From NCBI RefSeq assembly GCF_963676485.1, contig NZ_OY781114.1, positions 1,116,001 to 1,180,000 on the forward strand: DNA of 64,000 nt, written 5' to 3'. Under the pieces are notes generated by a model. That model saw only the letters and a list, made by a program, of their open reading frames with translations, did not search any database and had not been told where the DNA came from. How positions within the stretch are numbered: position 1 is the stretch's first letter; each line of letters opens with the position of its first letter. Positions 8,474-19,969 of this stretch are shown in pieces. The DNA is from an uncultured Cohaesibacter sp. Lineage in GTDB: Bacteria; Pseudomonadota; Alphaproteobacteria; Rhizobiales; Cohaesibacteraceae. Made by a program: the position numbers and the translations under genes.

Positions 8474-8831
8474 GTTGGAAAGCGCTGGAGCGCAAGAAGC
8501 AATAGCCGCTTTCACGAGAGCGAAAGCGTGGTCGATGTTGATCTTGCCCATGCCGTACATGTCTGAGGCTGAAAGAGGCTTCGACAACACCGCCATAGAC
8601 GAGCAAACACAAAAGAAAAGGCACAAAGAAGAATTGTTCGTTCCTGCTCCTATTTGTCCCATAGGGACCTGGCCAGAATGAAGCAGAATTCTGATAATGC
8701 GGAGCGTCGGATCGCCCGACGCTCCGTTGATGGGCATATGACACACGCGGCATGAGGGCTAACTGGCACTTTTCTGAGCAAGGCCAACCAATCTCACGAG
8801 AAAAGCCACGGAGTGTCGCAAGGCAAACCGA
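8474..8831. other. Gene-free gap with a strong stem-loop
   Basis: No convincing gene is present in these 358 bases. A perfect 11-base stem (8700-8710 with 8716-8726, loop ATCGC) is the only structure. It lacks a T tract on either strand, so it may be a transcript-end or extragenic repeat hairpin between the convergent reductase and chemoreceptor genes. Confidence 0.5.
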
Positions 8832-10511
8832 TCAGGACGCCACGCGTTCGAGGAATGTTTCAATGCGAGAACGCAGATCCTGAGTGCTGCTTTGCAGCTC
8901 GTCCGCTGCGCCTTTTACGACGGCAGCCGATCGGGTGGTGATTTGTGACTTATCTCTGACATCCCCCATATTGCCTGAGGCCAACGCTGTGCTTTGCGCT
9001 GCCTGTTGCACATTGCTTGCGATCTCGCCGGTTGCCGTGCCTTGCTGGTCAACGGCTGCTGCGATTGCCGATGTATATCCATCGACCTCCTCCATAACGC
9101 TAGAGATATTCGCAATAGCCTCAACCGTTTCGCGGCTGGAAGATTGAATTGCATTGATCAGAGATGAAATTTCCTCGGTTGCCTTGGACGTCTGGTTCGC
9201 CAGTTCTTTCACTTCGGCGGCAACAACGGCAAAGCCTTTGCCTGCATCCCCGGCTCTGGCCGCTTCGATTGTGGCGTTGAGGGCCAACAGATTGGTTTGT
9301 TCGGCAATTGCCTGAATCAGGCTGACAACTTCCCCGATCTTGCGGGACGCTTTGTCAAGTTCGGCCACTTTCTCGTTGGACATCCGCGCTTCAGAGGAGG
9401 CGGTGGCGACAACCTCACGACTGCGCAGGGCCTGCTGCATGATTTCATTGATGGAAGCGCTCAGTTCCTCGGCCGCAGACGCAACGGTCTGAACATTCCT
9501 GGATGCATCTTCCGAAGCGGCGGAAGCCTGTGTTGAGCCTTCTTCGGCCTGAGCGGCTACACTGCGCATCTGATCGGCAGCTTCGTCCATTTCGCCGGCC
9601 TGAACAGACACAGTACCCAGGCTTTCTGCGATTGTTTCCCTGAACTCGGCGATCAAATCACTAACCCGCTCTGCATTTTTCATGCGCGCGGCATCGTTGG
9701 CCTTTTCCTGTTCTTCAAGCTTGAGGCGTTCAATTGCATTATGACGGAAGGTTTCGACCGCAGCACTCATTGCACCCAGTTCGTCCTTGCGTTCTTGCCC
9801 CGCAACTTCGACGGAAAGATTGCCATCAGCAATCTGCAACATGTCGCTGGTCAGTGTTTTGAGAGGACGGGTGATCGACCTGACCAGAAGCCCGCCAAGA
9901 ACTGTGGTGACCAGAATGAGCAGGCCAGTAATCGCAGCGGCATTGAGTGTTGCACGCCAGAGAACCGCATTGATGCTGTCCACCAGCATGCCGGAACCGA
10001 TCATCCAGCCCCATGGCTGAAAACCCTTAACGAAGCTCTGTTTCTCGCGGAATGTCCCTTTGGTATCTTTCCACCAATACTGAACGAATCCCTCGCCTTT
10101 TGTTTTGGCGACATCAACGAATTCCTTGACATACAGCTTGCCTTTTCCGTCCTTGGTCTGGGAGAGATCCTTGCCCTCTTTCTCCGGCTGTACCGGATGC
10201 GCTACGTTGTAGTAGTTATAGTCATAGACAAAGACATATTTCTTGCCTTGATAGCGAATGCCCCTGACTGCATCTTTGGCGAATTCTTGCGCTTCTGCGT
10301 CAGAGATCTCACCTTTCAACGCTTTCTTGTGGTAGAAGTCGGCGATGTTGTAGGCAGCTTCGACAGCGCCTTTTGTTTCCGCGCGCTTCCCCTCAGCGAG
10401 GTGGCTGCTCAAGACCTGAATCTGATAGCCAAGCAAGATCAGAAACGCGATCGTGAAGAAACCGACCAAAGCGTATAATTTTGCCGATAGGGAATGGAAT
10501 AGTTTAGCCAT
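8832..10511 (-). CDS. Methyl-accepting chemotaxis protein with single Cache domain
   Basis: A membrane chemoreceptor of 559 residues. A first membrane helix (about residues 10-30) is followed by a periplasmic single Cache domain (about 35-185, with the [15 protein letters not shown] and [13 protein letters not shown] signatures of sCache_2). A second membrane helix (about 195-215), a HAMP domain and a long coiled-coil signalling domain follow, with the invariant tip [18 protein letters not shown]. It should feed CheA/CheW. I choose ATG 10511 (MAKLFHSL) with GAGG upstream over the longer frame from 10646. sCache_2 domains often sense small organic acids, but the ligand cannot be read here. No che genes are nearby. 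Confidence 0.93.
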   Translation of the reverse strand: MAKLFHSLSAKLYALVGFFTIAFLILLGYQIQVLSSHLAEGKRAETKGAVEAAYNIADFYHKKALKGEISDAEAQEFAKDAVRGIRYQGKKYVFVYDYNYYNVAHPVQPEKEGKDLSQTKDGKGKLYVKEFVDVAKTKGEGFVQYWWKDTKGTFREKQSFVKGFQPWGWMIGSGMLVDSINAVLWRATLNAAAITGLLILVTTVLGGLLVRSITRPLKTLTSDMLQIADGNLSVEVAGQERKDELGAMSAAVETFRHNAIERLKLEEQEKANDAARMKNAERVSDLIAEFRETIAESLGTVSVQAGEMDEAADQMRSVAAQAEEGSTQASAASEDASRNVQTVASAAEELSASINEIMQQALRSREVVATASSEARMSNEKVAELDKASRKIGEVVSLIQAIAEQTNLLALNATIEAARAGDAGKGFAVVAAEVKELANQTSKATEEISSLINAIQSSSRETVEAIANISSVMEEVDGYTSAIAAAVDQQGTATGEIASNVQQAAQSTALASGNMGDVRDKSQITTRSAAVVKGAADELQSSTQDLRSRIETFLERVAS

Positions 10512-10809
10512 GATAAAGCCTCGTGTTGCATATCGTTCCATGCAAGGGATCAAATGAGGAGATGCGCAAAGTACGTTATAGGACAATAGCCAAATATTAG
10601 TTGCCAAGATGTTATGGTCCCAACCGGAAGACGTTAATTTCTTCAATCATACCTTGCGCGCTTTGATTTGTTGCTGCGCCCCCAACTGAAAGACGGCGCA
10701 AAGCCCCTCTGCGGGCGCCCTTTCCCGGAAACCGCCAGACGGTCTCGAGATCGCACTCTAATTTCCACCGGTTTATTAAATATTACAATTAATCTCGTTG
10801 AATCAATAA

Positions 10810-11277
10810 ATGCACCCAATATATAGTTTCCATATGGAAACTAATATCGATCAAAAATTTGAGGAGGCACTGTCCTCCTTGCAGTGTGAGCTCGTTGCTC
10901 GGCGCAATCGCTTCACGCCCGAGGCAGTCACTTGGGCTCAATATGATGTTCTGGAGACTTTGCGGGTTGGCGGGCCGTTGCGCCCATCTTCCATAAGCGA
11001 ACGCCTCGGTGTTGCCCGACCACAACTTTCAAAAGCCCTGCGCGTACTCAAGGATCTGGGACTGGTTGAGCAGTCGCCCGACGATACCGACCGCCGTGCG
11101 CAAGCGACCAGGCTGAGCGAACGTGGCAAGGCCTTCATGGAACAAGCCGCTCTACAACGACAAGAGGCCGCCCAATTGGTGGCGCGCGCCATGACGCCGG
11201 GTGAACAGGCAATATTCGCGGAGCTTTGCCGCAAGGCGGTCGATGGCTTGCAGGTAAAAACAAGAAACGATGACTGA
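10810..11277 (+). CDS. MarR family transcriptional regulator
   Basis: A winged-helix repressor of up to 155 residues, with a MarR core ([22 protein letters not shown], then a recognition helix in [20 protein letters not shown] and the wing [16 protein letters not shown]). It overlaps the UvrA-like gene by eight bases (stop 11277, next ATG 11270), so the two are co-translated. A perfect 20-base palindrome covers its start region and is a likely autoregulatory operator. The start is uncertain: ATG 10810 or ATG 10834, which lies inside the palindrome. Neither has a good ribosome site, so a leaderless transcript is possible. It probably represses the downstream gene until a drug or signal binds. 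Confidence 0.88.
   Translation: MHPIYSFHMETNIDQKFEEALSSLQCELVARRNRFTPEAVTWAQYDVLETLRVGGPLRPSSISERLGVARPQLSKALRVLKDLGLVEQSPDDTDRRAQATRLSERGKAFMEQAALQRQEAAQLVARAMTPGEQAIFAELCRKAVDGLQVKTRNDD
10824..10843. promoter_or_regulatory. Perfect 20-base palindrome, MarR operator candidate
   Basis: TAGTTTCCATATGGAAACTA reads the same on both strands over 20 bases. It contains the alternative MarR start codon (ATG 10834). Binding here would block initiation of the marR/UvrA-like operon. Confidence 0.75.
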
Positions 11278-13573
11278 CAAACCCATGCGGATCGTCCGCG
11301 CCCGAACGAACAATCTTAAAAACATATCTCTGGATGTACCCAAGGGAAAGCTTGTCGTTTTCACAGGCCTCTCCGGCTCTGGCAAATCGTCGCTCTTGTT
11401 CGATACCATTGCTGCAGAATCGCAGCGCCAGTTGGCAGAAACCTATCCAACCTTTGTGCGCAATCGGCTGCCGCATATAGGGCAGCCGGACGTGGATCGG
11501 CTGGAGAATCTGCCCGCCTCTATTGTGGTCGATCAGCGTCGACTGGGCGGGAATAAACGATCAACAGTCGGAACCGCCACCGAAATCTATGCTCTTTTGC
11601 GTTTGCTCTTTTCCCGCATCGGCCAGCCTCATGTGGGAGAAAGCAGCCTTTTCTCCTTCAATAATCCAGAGGGGATGTGTCCGGAGTGCCAGGGGCTCGG
11701 AACAGTTCAGATCATTGATGAGCAGGCCTTGTTCGACCTCAACCGCTCGCTTGACGAGGGTGCTATCCTGTTTCCAGGCTTTGAACCGGGCGCTTGGCGT
11801 TGGAAACGCTACGCATTGTCCGGATTTTTCGACATGGACAAACCCCTTGGCAGCTATAGCGATGCGGAGTGGAAACGCCTGACCATCGAAGAAGGAACCG
11901 AGGTCACCAATCCCAAACCGGGATGGCCGAAAACCACGGTTTATGAAGGCGTTCTGCCGCGCTTGCGACGCTCTTTTCTCGAACGCGACCCGACAGATCT
12001 TTCAGAACAGGAACGCGACGCGCTTGAAAGGATTACCAAGACGGGCCAATGCCCTGCCTGCGGCGGAGGGCGTCTTAATCCAACTGTGCTTTCCTGCCGG
12101 ATCGCAGGGCGCAACATCGCCGACTGTGTCGCAATGGAAGTGGGTGAGTTGACTGACTTCATCCTCTCCATTCATGAGCCGGAGATGCAATCCGTTCTCG
12201 CGCTCTTGCGTGAAAAGCTCGATTTCATGATCGACATCGGCCTTGACTATCTTAACCTTGATCGAGGGACTGTCGGCTTGTCTGGCGGGGAATCCCAGCG
12301 GATCAAGATGATCCGTCATCTCGGCAGTAGCCTTGCTGACATTGCCTATATCTTTGATGAACCAAGTGCCGGTCTGCATGCTCGCGATGTATATCAGCTT
12401 GGCCAACTTCTTGTTCGCTTGCGCAACAAGGGGAACAGTGTTTTGCTGGTCGAGCACGATCCCGATCTGATCACCCTTGCCGACCACGTGATTGACATCG
12501 GCCCCTATTCCGGAGCCGCTGGCGGACATGTCGTTTATCAAGGCGCGGTTGCCGGACTGGAAAAAGCCGATACGGAGACCGGATTGCGCCTGCGCACGCC
12601 TTTAGAGCTCAATATGGCGCCTCGAACTGCTTCTGGATGGATGCAGGTGAACAACCAATCGATGTTCAATGTTCGAAATCTGTCTGTGGCCATTCCTCTT
12701 GGCGTTATGACTGTCATCGCCGGGGTCGCCGGTTCCGGGAAGTCGACACTTGCCAATCGCATTTTATCCGACCTTCGCTCCGACATCGTTGTCATAGACC
12801 AGTCTGAGCTTCGCGGGTCTTCTCGTTCCACCTCAGCAAGTTATCTGGGAATCATGGATGATGTGCGACGGGAATATGCGCGCAGAAGCGGCAAACCCGT
12901 CGGGCTTTTCAGTATGAATGCCAAGGGGGCCTGCCCTGTATGCAAGGGGCGTGGAATGGTCAAAACAGACCTTGCCTTTCTTGATGCTGTTGAAACCCCT
13001 TGCGAAGCATGTGGGGAAACGGGCTACTCCACCGAGGCCAGATCCATTCGGGTCGCGGGCTACTCGATCGACCAGATCATGGAGATGCGCGCTTCAGAGC
13101 TTCGAAAGCTGTTTAATGGTCATCGGATGATTTCTGACGCACTCACCCGACTGGAGCAAGTCGGGCTGGGCTATCTCAAGATTGGGCAACGCCTATCAAC
13201 CTTGTCCGGAGGTGAGCGACAAAGACTGAAACTGGCCGCCGAGCTTGGCCATAAAGGCCATATATATGTGTTCGACGAGCCCACTTCGGGCCTACATATG
13301 GCCGATGTCGAACGGCTGATCGCCACCTTCAGATCTCTCCTGGACCGGGGCATTACCCTTGTCATCGTAGAGCATAATCTATCCATGATCGCCGCGGCGG
13401 ATCACGTGATCGAAATGGGACCGGGAGCTGGGAAACACGGGGGCAAGGTCATCTATCAGGGTGCCCCAGCTCAAATGATGGAGGATCATAACTCTGTCAC
13501 AGGCCCGTATCTGGCCAAAGCTCTAGAAGCCGGCTCGATGATTTCAGCGGCAGGCAAATTGAAGAGCGGCTAG
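11270..13573 (+). CDS. UvrA-like ABC ATPase (DrrC-type)
   Basis: A 767-residue paralogue of the excinuclease subunit UvrA, shorter than UvrA (about 940), and close in length to DrrC-type proteins tied to resistance against DNA-intercalating drugs. Two ABC modules are visible. The first has Walker [10 protein letters not shown] (about residues 33-41) and signature LSGGESQR. The second has GVAGSGKST and LSGGERQR. UvrA-style zinc modules interrupt both ([15 protein letters not shown] and [16 protein letters not shown]). The shorter length suggests loss of the UvrB-interaction or insertion region. It is translationally coupled to a MarR repressor, implying induction by a toxic compound rather than constitutive repair. 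Whether it removes drug from DNA or aids repair is unknown. Confidence 0.9.
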   Translation: MTDKPMRIVRARTNNLKNISLDVPKGKLVVFTGLSGSGKSSLLFDTIAAESQRQLAETYPTFVRNRLPHIGQPDVDRLENLPASIVVDQRRLGGNKRSTVGTATEIYALLRLLFSRIGQPHVGESSLFSFNNPEGMCPECQGLGTVQIIDEQALFDLNRSLDEGAILFPGFEPGAWRWKRYALSGFFDMDKPLGSYSDAEWKRLTIEEGTEVTNPKPGWPKTTVYEGVLPRLRRSFLERDPTDLSEQERDALERITKTGQCPACGGGRLNPTVLSCRIAGRNIADCVAMEVGELTDFILSIHEPEMQSVLALLREKLDFMIDIGLDYLNLDRGTVGLSGGESQRIKMIRHLGSSLADIAYIFDEPSAGLHARDVYQLGQLLVRLRNKGNSVLLVEHDPDLITLADHVIDIGPYSGAAGGHVVYQGAVAGLEKADTETGLRLRTPLELNMAPRTASGWMQVNNQSMFNVRNLSVAIPLGVMTVIAGVAGSGKSTLANRILSDLRSDIVVIDQSELRGSSRSTSASYLGIMDDVRREYARRSGKPVGLFSMNAKGACPVCKGRGMVKTDLAFLDAVETPCEACGETGYSTEARSIRVAGYSIDQIMEMRASELRKLFNGHRMISDALTRLEQVGLGYLKIGQRLSTLSGGERQRLKLAAELGHKGHIYVFDEPTSGLHMADVERLIATFRSLLDRGITLVIVEHNLSMIAAADHVIEMGPGAGKHGGKVIYQGAPAQMMEDHNSVTGPYLAKALEAGSMISAAGKLKSG

Positions 13574-13691
13574 GTTTTGGGGCGATCTCACGGCCCCTAT
13601 GCCATCCATATGCGCAGGGAGCCCAAGATGGCTTTGGACCTTCCGACTTTTGCACGCCGAGCAAGCTTCATAAGGAAAAGAGCGGTTTTGA

Positions 13692-13723
13692 AAGGCATCG
13701 GAGCTTTTTCACACCGATGCCTT
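13692..13723. terminator. Hairpin between convergent genes
   Basis: AAGGCATCGG (13692-13701) pairs perfectly with CCGATGCCTT (13714-13723) across a 12-base loop. It sits between the convergent UvrA-like and chemoreceptor genes. T tracts are weak on both strands, so termination is probable but not certain. Confidence 0.5.
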
Positions 13724-13738
13724 CATACCTTCGCTTAC

Positions 13739-15889
13739 TCAGGAAGCTCGGACCTTTTCCAGAAACTCATTGAGCTTCATGGATAGAATATCGCCATTGG
13801 TAGCAAGCTCCGCAGAGGCTGCTTGCACTTGGGCTGCTGCCGTTCCGGTCTCGGTGGCCGCATGAGTGACGCTTGTTATATTCTCTGATACTTCGCCAGT
13901 GCCCGAGGCTGCTTCCTGAACATTGAGGGCAATTTCATTGGTCGCAGCGAGCTGTTGCTCGATAGCGGAAGCAATTGCCACCGAGATGTCACTCATCTTG
14001 GTGATGGTGTGGCTGACCCCATCAATACGAGAGACGGATTCCTGTGTCGCAGCCTGCATGGAGGTGATTTGTGTTGAAATTTCATCGGTTGCTTTCGCCG
14101 TTTGACTGGCGAGCGCCTTTACCTCGGCGGCGACAACAGCAAATCCTTTCCCGGCTTCCCCGGCTCTTGCCGATTCGATGGTTGCATTGAGAGCAAGCAG
14201 GTTGGTCTGGTTCGCGATGTCCTGAATCATCACAACGACGCTTCCGATTTTCTTGGCCCCTTCCATCAACTCGTTGATGGTTTCGTTTGCAGATGAAGCC
14301 TCTGACACGGCCTGTCCAGCGATGCTTCTGGACTCTGTCATTTGACGTCCAATTTCATGCACAGATGCCGACAATTCTTCTGTCGCTGCGGCAACTGTCT
14401 GGACATTGGCGCTTGCTTCTTCTGACGCTGCTGCGACGGTTGTTGCTTGGGAAGATGTTTCTTCTGCAGTGGCCGCCATCGCAGATGCCGTTGCATTGAG
14501 TTCAGTCGCAGAGGACGTCACCGTCTCGACAACGGCACCAACCGCGCTTTCAAACTCATCAGCAAGCTGGTGCATCATAGCCGTCTTCTGGCGCTCGGCT
14601 CGTTTCTCTGCTTCGAGCTGCTCTGCCTTGAGCTGTTCTGCCTCAATCATCTTTTCTTTGAAAACCTGAACGGACTTTGCCATACGCCCGACCTCATCCT
14701 TCCGATTCTGGTCGGGGATGGTGACCGTATAGTCCTGCTCAGACAGGCGCGCCATTATGCCGGCAATGGAAATAAGAGGATTGGCGATGCCCCTCGCCAC
14801 CAGCCAGCCCATAATGCCGACGATCACGAGAATAATGACAGAAAAGGTCAGGATCGTGAGCACCAACTGGTGAATGGGAGCGTTGATTTCGGCGAGATCC
14901 CGATCTCCGACAATGGCCCATTTTACACCTTCAAACTCGAAGGGTTTAAAGGCCGATAGAACCGGAATATTCCGATAGTCCACCGCTTCCATGCTACCGG
15001 ATTGATTGTTCAATGCGGCAACAACTGCCTTCGTATCGATCTTGCGTGAGAGGATGGTTGATTCCTTGGAAAAGCGGGAGTCACTGCGCATAAGGCGGTC
15101 TTCCCCAACCAGATAGGTTTCACCGGTCTGGCCCATCCCTTCGTTTGATTGCATGACTTCATTGATCCGACCGATAGGCATCTGAAAAGCGAGAACGCCC
15201 AGATGCTTTCCGTCACGCATGATCGGCGTGGCGATAAAACTTGCAGGCGCATCATCGCTGGGGCTGTAGGGCTGGAAATCCGAGAAGGCCACCGTCGAGA
15301 TCCCTCGCCCCTTATTGGCAATTTGGAAGACATTGCCCAGTTCCGTATTCTTCCACAGGCCAGAGACAAAATTGGTGGCATAATCAGGCTCTTTGAAAAC
15401 GGTGTAGATCAATTCACCCTTGGTGTCGAAAAGGAAGATATCATAGTAGCCACGGGCTTGGAGGAACTGGCGGAACCAAGGATGAAAGCGACCATGCGCT
15501 TCATTGTACCGATTGTCTGTTTGAGCCCGATCCAGTTTGAATTTCTCGCCAACAGGATGGGGGTTGCGGTTGATATAGTCCTTACGCAACGTCTCTTCGG
15601 CAGATGGTCCCATCTCGGCAAATGCTTCTGAAAAGGCTGCCGTCGCCAGCTTTGCCTGTTCTGACGTTGCAAGGGTGGTCAAGTCTTCCTTGATCCCGCG
15701 CATATAGGTTTTTAGCTCGTGGGCCCTCGCTGCTGTGAGAGCCTTCAACTGACTGGCATTTTGCGCTTTCAATTCATCACTTGCCTTGATGACGCTTAAC
15801 ACGCTCACCAACACCACGGCGACGAGAACAGCGGTTCCCACCAACAGTGGGATTTTCTTTGAAAGAGAAATATTGGAAAAAATTGCCAC
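13739..15889 (-). CDS. Methyl-accepting chemotaxis protein with large periplasmic Cache domain
   Basis: A 716-residue chemoreceptor. Membrane helix 1 lies at about residues 11-32, followed by a periplasmic region of nearly 300 residues consistent with a double Cache-type sensor (segments such as [20 protein letters not shown] and [16 protein letters not shown]). Membrane helix 2 ([22 protein letters not shown]) precedes a HAMP domain, then the coiled-coil signalling domain with the tip [21 protein letters not shown]. The ATG at 15889 begins the canonical basic-hydrophobic N-terminus. It shares the cytoplasmic plan of the receptor at 8832 but not its sensor, so the two detect different ligands. 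A 428-base gene-free region precedes it. Confidence 0.93.
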   Translation of the reverse strand: MAIFSNISLSKKIPLLVGTAVLVAVVLVSVLSVIKASDELKAQNASQLKALTAARAHELKTYMRGIKEDLTTLATSEQAKLATAAFSEAFAEMGPSAEETLRKDYINRNPHPVGEKFKLDRAQTDNRYNEAHGRFHPWFRQFLQARGYYDIFLFDTKGELIYTVFKEPDYATNFVSGLWKNTELGNVFQIANKGRGISTVAFSDFQPYSPSDDAPASFIATPIMRDGKHLGVLAFQMPIGRINEVMQSNEGMGQTGETYLVGEDRLMRSDSRFSKESTILSRKIDTKAVVAALNNQSGSMEAVDYRNIPVLSAFKPFEFEGVKWAIVGDRDLAEINAPIHQLVLTILTFSVIILVIVGIMGWLVARGIANPLISIAGIMARLSEQDYTVTIPDQNRKDEVGRMAKSVQVFKEKMIEAEQLKAEQLEAEKRAERQKTAMMHQLADEFESAVGAVVETVTSSATELNATASAMAATAEETSSQATTVAAASEEASANVQTVAAATEELSASVHEIGRQMTESRSIAGQAVSEASSANETINELMEGAKKIGSVVVMIQDIANQTNLLALNATIESARAGEAGKGFAVVAAEVKALASQTAKATDEISTQITSMQAATQESVSRIDGVSHTITKMSDISVAIASAIEQQLAATNEIALNVQEAASGTGEVSENITSVTHAATETGTAAAQVQAASAELATNGDILSMKLNEFLEKVRAS

Positions 15890-16317
15890 GCTACGCTCCG
15901 TGATTCCAAAAGGATGAAGTCTTCAGAAAACGAAAAATGTGTTCAAGGCATTAAACTTTGGTAAAAGAGCGAGACTATCCTCACATATAACCTAATATAT
16001 TTTCAAAATATCCATAATATACAACAGCTTATTATTGTTCATATCTATCCTCATCGAGCAGTCGAGTGGATTTATGCTCCGATTTCACCTTGATTTTAAG
16101 TGGCATTTAATTTGTTACTTAATAAGCCAAACCAATATTCAGCACGCATTCAAACACTATCTTGGTGCGATAAGAAAATCGCTTGCACCCTGGCGGCAAT
16201 ATCTCTGCTACAGCATCTCTGCTAAAGCGCATTCTGGGAGGCCTCCGAAGGATTGGCAAGAATTGGCCCATTATGATAAATTCATCAAATCATGCCAAAC
16301 CATAGTGATGAGTTCCC
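15890..16317. other. AT-rich divergent intergenic region
   Basis: No gene is supported in these 428 bases. The part nearest the chemoreceptor start (15950-16040) is AT-rich and is the likely place for divergent promoters of the chemoreceptor and the GlxA-type regulator. An open frame from 16035 has no family resemblance and overlaps the regulator start. Confidence 0.5.
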
Positions 16318-17298
16318 ATGCACCACTTTCTGATCATCGTCCCGGACATGAGCATCCTGTTTGAGGCTACCGGAATTGCCGACATCCTGTCTCAGGCCAA
16401 CAGGGTACTTGAGTCTGCGGGTGACGAGCCTGCCTATTCCTATGAGCTTGTATCTTGCGACGACAATCATATCGTGCGGGGCCGATCTGGCCTGACCGTT
16501 CTTGCCGAGAACACCCTTGAGGAGCTTGAGACTGACAATCAATATGACACCCTGCTTGTCACCAGTCGTGGGTCGGGTAGCGCGCAACAGGACAGGGTTG
16601 CCGATTGGCTTCGACAAGCCGCTCCGAATGCCAAGCGTATCGTTTCCATTTGCGGTGGGGCATTCTTGTTGGCCAAGGCTGGGCTTCTTGATGGTCGAAA
16701 GGCCACAACGCATTGGCAGAGGCTGGACAAGTTGCAGCAGGCCTACCCAAGAGTGGACGTTCAGCGGGGGCCGATTTATGTGCAAGATGGCCATATATGG
16801 TCATCCGCAGGGATTTCTGCAGGCTTTGATCTCATACTCGCGATTATCGAGCAGGATTGCGGGACCGCCATAGCACGTCAGGTCGCGCAGAATTTCGTCA
16901 TGTATCTGCGGAGGCCTGGAGGGCAAATGCAATTCAGCGAAGCTATCCTCCCATCAGACGAAGATGGTGGGCTCATTGCAGATCTTGAACGCTGGATTCG
17001 GGAGGACTTGTCCCGTGACCTGTCCGTCGAGGCCCTTGCGAACAAGGCGGCGATGAGTCCGCGCAATTTCTCCCGTGTCTTTACACGTGAGGCAGGCATG
17101 CCTCCTGCCCGATTTGTGGAAGAGCAACGTCTGGCAGCCGCCCGCGTCATGCTGGAGCAGAGCGCGCTCAACATTGATGTCATCGCGCAGAAGACCGGAT
17201 TTGGCAATGCGCTCAACCTTCGGCGTGTGTTTGAGCGCCGCTTGCAGCTTGCTCCAACCGACTATCGGGCCCGGTTTGGATCGCTTCATTTGGCATAA
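16318..17298 (+). CDS. GlxA-type AraC family transcriptional regulator
   Basis: A 326-residue activator-type protein. The N-terminal half (about residues 3-170) is a DJ-1/PfpI class I amidotransferase-like domain, with the nucleophile-elbow segment VSICGGAFLLAKAGLLDGRKATTHW. The C-terminal half (about 220-320) is an AraC pair of helix-turn-helix motifs (LSVEALANKAAMSPRNFSRVF and the closing FGNALNLRRVFERRLQLAPTDYRARF). This arrangement defines GlxA/FtrA-like regulators, which respond to small metabolites. Immediately downstream on the same strand is a GAPDH gene, 113 bases away, which it may regulate; no operator is recognisable. The ATG at 16318 has a weak ribosome site (GATGAG). Confidence 0.9.
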   Translation: MHHFLIIVPDMSILFEATGIADILSQANRVLESAGDEPAYSYELVSCDDNHIVRGRSGLTVLAENTLEELETDNQYDTLLVTSRGSGSAQQDRVADWLRQAAPNAKRIVSICGGAFLLAKAGLLDGRKATTHWQRLDKLQQAYPRVDVQRGPIYVQDGHIWSSAGISAGFDLILAIIEQDCGTAIARQVAQNFVMYLRRPGGQMQFSEAILPSDEDGGLIADLERWIREDLSRDLSVEALANKAAMSPRNFSRVFTREAGMPPARFVEEQRLAAARVMLEQSALNIDVIAQKTGFGNALNLRRVFERRLQLAPTDYRARFGSLHLA

Positions 17299-17399
17299 AT
17301 TGATCTATATTTGTCATTTATGCCTAAGCCAAAAGATCCTACTTCTAAGGCAATCCAAACAAGACTCTTGCCAATCCGGGTAGATGGGTCGAAGCCTAA

Positions 17400-18407
<1,008 letters not shown>

Positions 18408-18447
18408 GCGATCCATCAATTGGGCCGTCTAGAAATCTGGTTCGGTT

Positions 18448-19032
18448 CTATTCGGCCTTTAGAGCGGCTCTGGACAGGAGCACCCGAGCCGCTCGCCCCG
18501 CCTCTTCGATATAGGCCGGATCACGGTGGATCAGCATGATGGCAAATGCGCCGTCAAGGAGCAGGATAATCTGACGAGCCGTTGCTTCAGGGTGCGGGAT
18601 ATGCGCAAGGGAAAGCCTTTCCGCAAGCCAGGCTTCGAATTTCTTCTTGTGCGCAGCGCCCACCTTCATGGCCGGGTGACCGGGCATATTGGCAAGCTCC
18701 GCCGCCGTGCGTAAAAAGCCGCAGCCTTTCCATTTGGGATGACGAGATGACTGTGCCAGCGCGATGAAAATAGCCTCCACCTTATCCTCAACGCTGCCAT
18801 CTGTTGCCTCGAACCATGCCTCATAAAGCGCAAGATTGGGCTGATCACGCGAGGCGAGATAAGCCGTGATGAGATCATCCTTGCTTTTGAAATGGTAATA
18901 GAGCGTCTTCTTGGTGACGCCAGCTTCTTCTGCCACCGCGTCAACGCTCACCGCGCGGATTCCCTCCCGATAAAAGAGGCGATTGGCCGCATCGATCATT
19001 CGTTCCCTTGCAGGCTTTGCAGGTGACGGCAT
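18448..19032 (-). CDS. TetR/AcrR family transcriptional regulator
   Basis: A 194-residue repressor with the TetR DNA-binding helix-turn-helix at about residues 10-55 (RERMIDAANRLFYREGIRAVSVDAVAEEAGVTKKTLYYHFKSKDDLI) and a helical ligand domain behind it. ATG 19032 follows GGGAGC. It is divergent from an enoyl-CoA hydratase gene starting at 19134. A near-palindrome at 19064-19077 lies between them. A regulator of a fatty-acid or aromatic acyl-CoA step is the natural reading, but the ligand is unknown. Confidence 0.9.
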   Translation of the reverse strand: MPSPAKPARERMIDAANRLFYREGIRAVSVDAVAEEAGVTKKTLYYHFKSKDDLITAYLASRDQPNLALYEAWFEATDGSVEDKVEAIFIALAQSSRHPKWKGCGFLRTAAELANMPGHPAMKVGAAHKKKFEAWLAERLSLAHIPHPEATARQIILLLDGAFAIMLIHRDPAYIEEAGRAARVLLSRAALKAE

Positions 19033-19063
19033 GCTCCCATCCTCGCTTCAGCTAGGTATGTAT

Positions 19064-19077
19064 ACTGACTAGTGAGT
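19064..19077. promoter_or_regulatory. Near-palindromic TetR operator candidate
   Basis: ACTGACTAGTGAGT is symmetric about its centre except for one mismatched G-G pair. It lies in the 101-base divergent region between the TetR gene and the enoyl-CoA hydratase gene and has the form of TetR-family operators. Confidence 0.5.
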
Positions 19078-19133
19078 TTGCTTATAAACTCTCCTTCGCT
19101 AACCTGCCTGTCAACCACGAAAGGAGTGACAGC

Positions 19134-19931
19134 ATGGAAAGCAACGACATTGTCAGATTTGAACAGCGGGAGCGCATTGCCGTTCTGACGCTCAATCGCC
19201 CTGAAAAACTGAACGCCATCAATTACGCGATGAATGATCGCCTGCTGGCTCTTTTTGACAAGATCGAGGCCGACGATACTATCGGAGCGGTTATCCTGAC
19301 CGGAGCCGGTGAGCGGGCCTTCTCGGCCGGGGGCGACATTCATGAATTTACCCAGAGCATTCGGAGCGGTGCGGATGAAGCCACAAGAGTTTTCTGTCGC
19401 CGCGGTCAGACGATGACGGCCCGTATCGAGGCTTTCTCCAAGCCGGTTATCGCCGCCGTCAACGGCATCGCCTATGGTGGAGGCTGCGAGATCACGGAAG
19501 CGGCCCATTTGGCGGTCGCATCGGAACAGGCGGTGTTTGCCAAACCGGAGATCAATATCGGCATTCCGCCGACTTTTGGCGGAACACAGCGTTTGCCCCG
19601 TCTTGCCGGGCGCAAGCGAGCCCTCGCGCTGTTGTTGACCGGAGATAGTTTCAGCCCTCAACATGCGCTTGAACTGGGGGTGGTGAATAGCGTTGTGCCA
19701 CATACGGATCTTTTGCCTTCAGCGATGGATCTGGCCAATCGCATTCTGCGCCATTCTCCGCTCGCCGCCTCGCGCATCCTTGCTGCGGTTACCCGAGGCA
19801 TCAACATGCCAATTGATGAAGGCCTGCTGATCGAGAGGGAGCAATTCGCTCGCATGTGCGCTTCGCAGGATGTGCTTGAGGGGCTTGATGCTTGGATCGA
19901 GCGGCGCACACCTCTCTATAGCGGACGATGA
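19134..19931 (+). CDS. Enoyl-CoA hydratase/isomerase family protein
   Basis: A 265-residue crotonase-fold enzyme that acts on the alpha-beta bond of acyl-CoA thioesters. The oxyanion-hole segments are visible in AFSAGGDIHEF (about residues 63-73) and IAYGGGCEITEA (about 113-124). The catalytic Glu region and the GIPPTFGGTQRLPRLAGR block follow. ATG 19134 comes eight bases after AAAGGAG. The gene stands alone between a divergent TetR repressor and a convergent PhzF gene, with no acyl-CoA dehydrogenase or ligase beside it. Its role in fatty-acid oxidation or a specialised acyl-CoA route cannot be settled from sequence alone. Confidence 0.9.
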   Translation: MESNDIVRFEQRERIAVLTLNRPEKLNAINYAMNDRLLALFDKIEADDTIGAVILTGAGERAFSAGGDIHEFTQSIRSGADEATRVFCRRGQTMTARIEAFSKPVIAAVNGIAYGGGCEITEAAHLAVASEQAVFAKPEINIGIPPTFGGTQRLPRLAGRKRALALLLTGDSFSPQHALELGVVNSVVPHTDLLPSAMDLANRILRHSPLAASRILAAVTRGINMPIDEGLLIEREQFARMCASQDVLEGLDAWIERRTPLYSGR

Positions 19932-19969
19932 GAGGCGAGATGGGAGAAATTCCGGGCCAAGCAAAGTGA

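Noticed and set aside
8453-8746. 97-codon minus-strand frame
   Set aside because: A segment looked lyase-like at first, but no motif holds and it lacks a ribosome site.
16035-16364. 109-codon frame before the GlxA-type gene
   Set aside because: It overlaps the regulator start and shows no recognisable domain.
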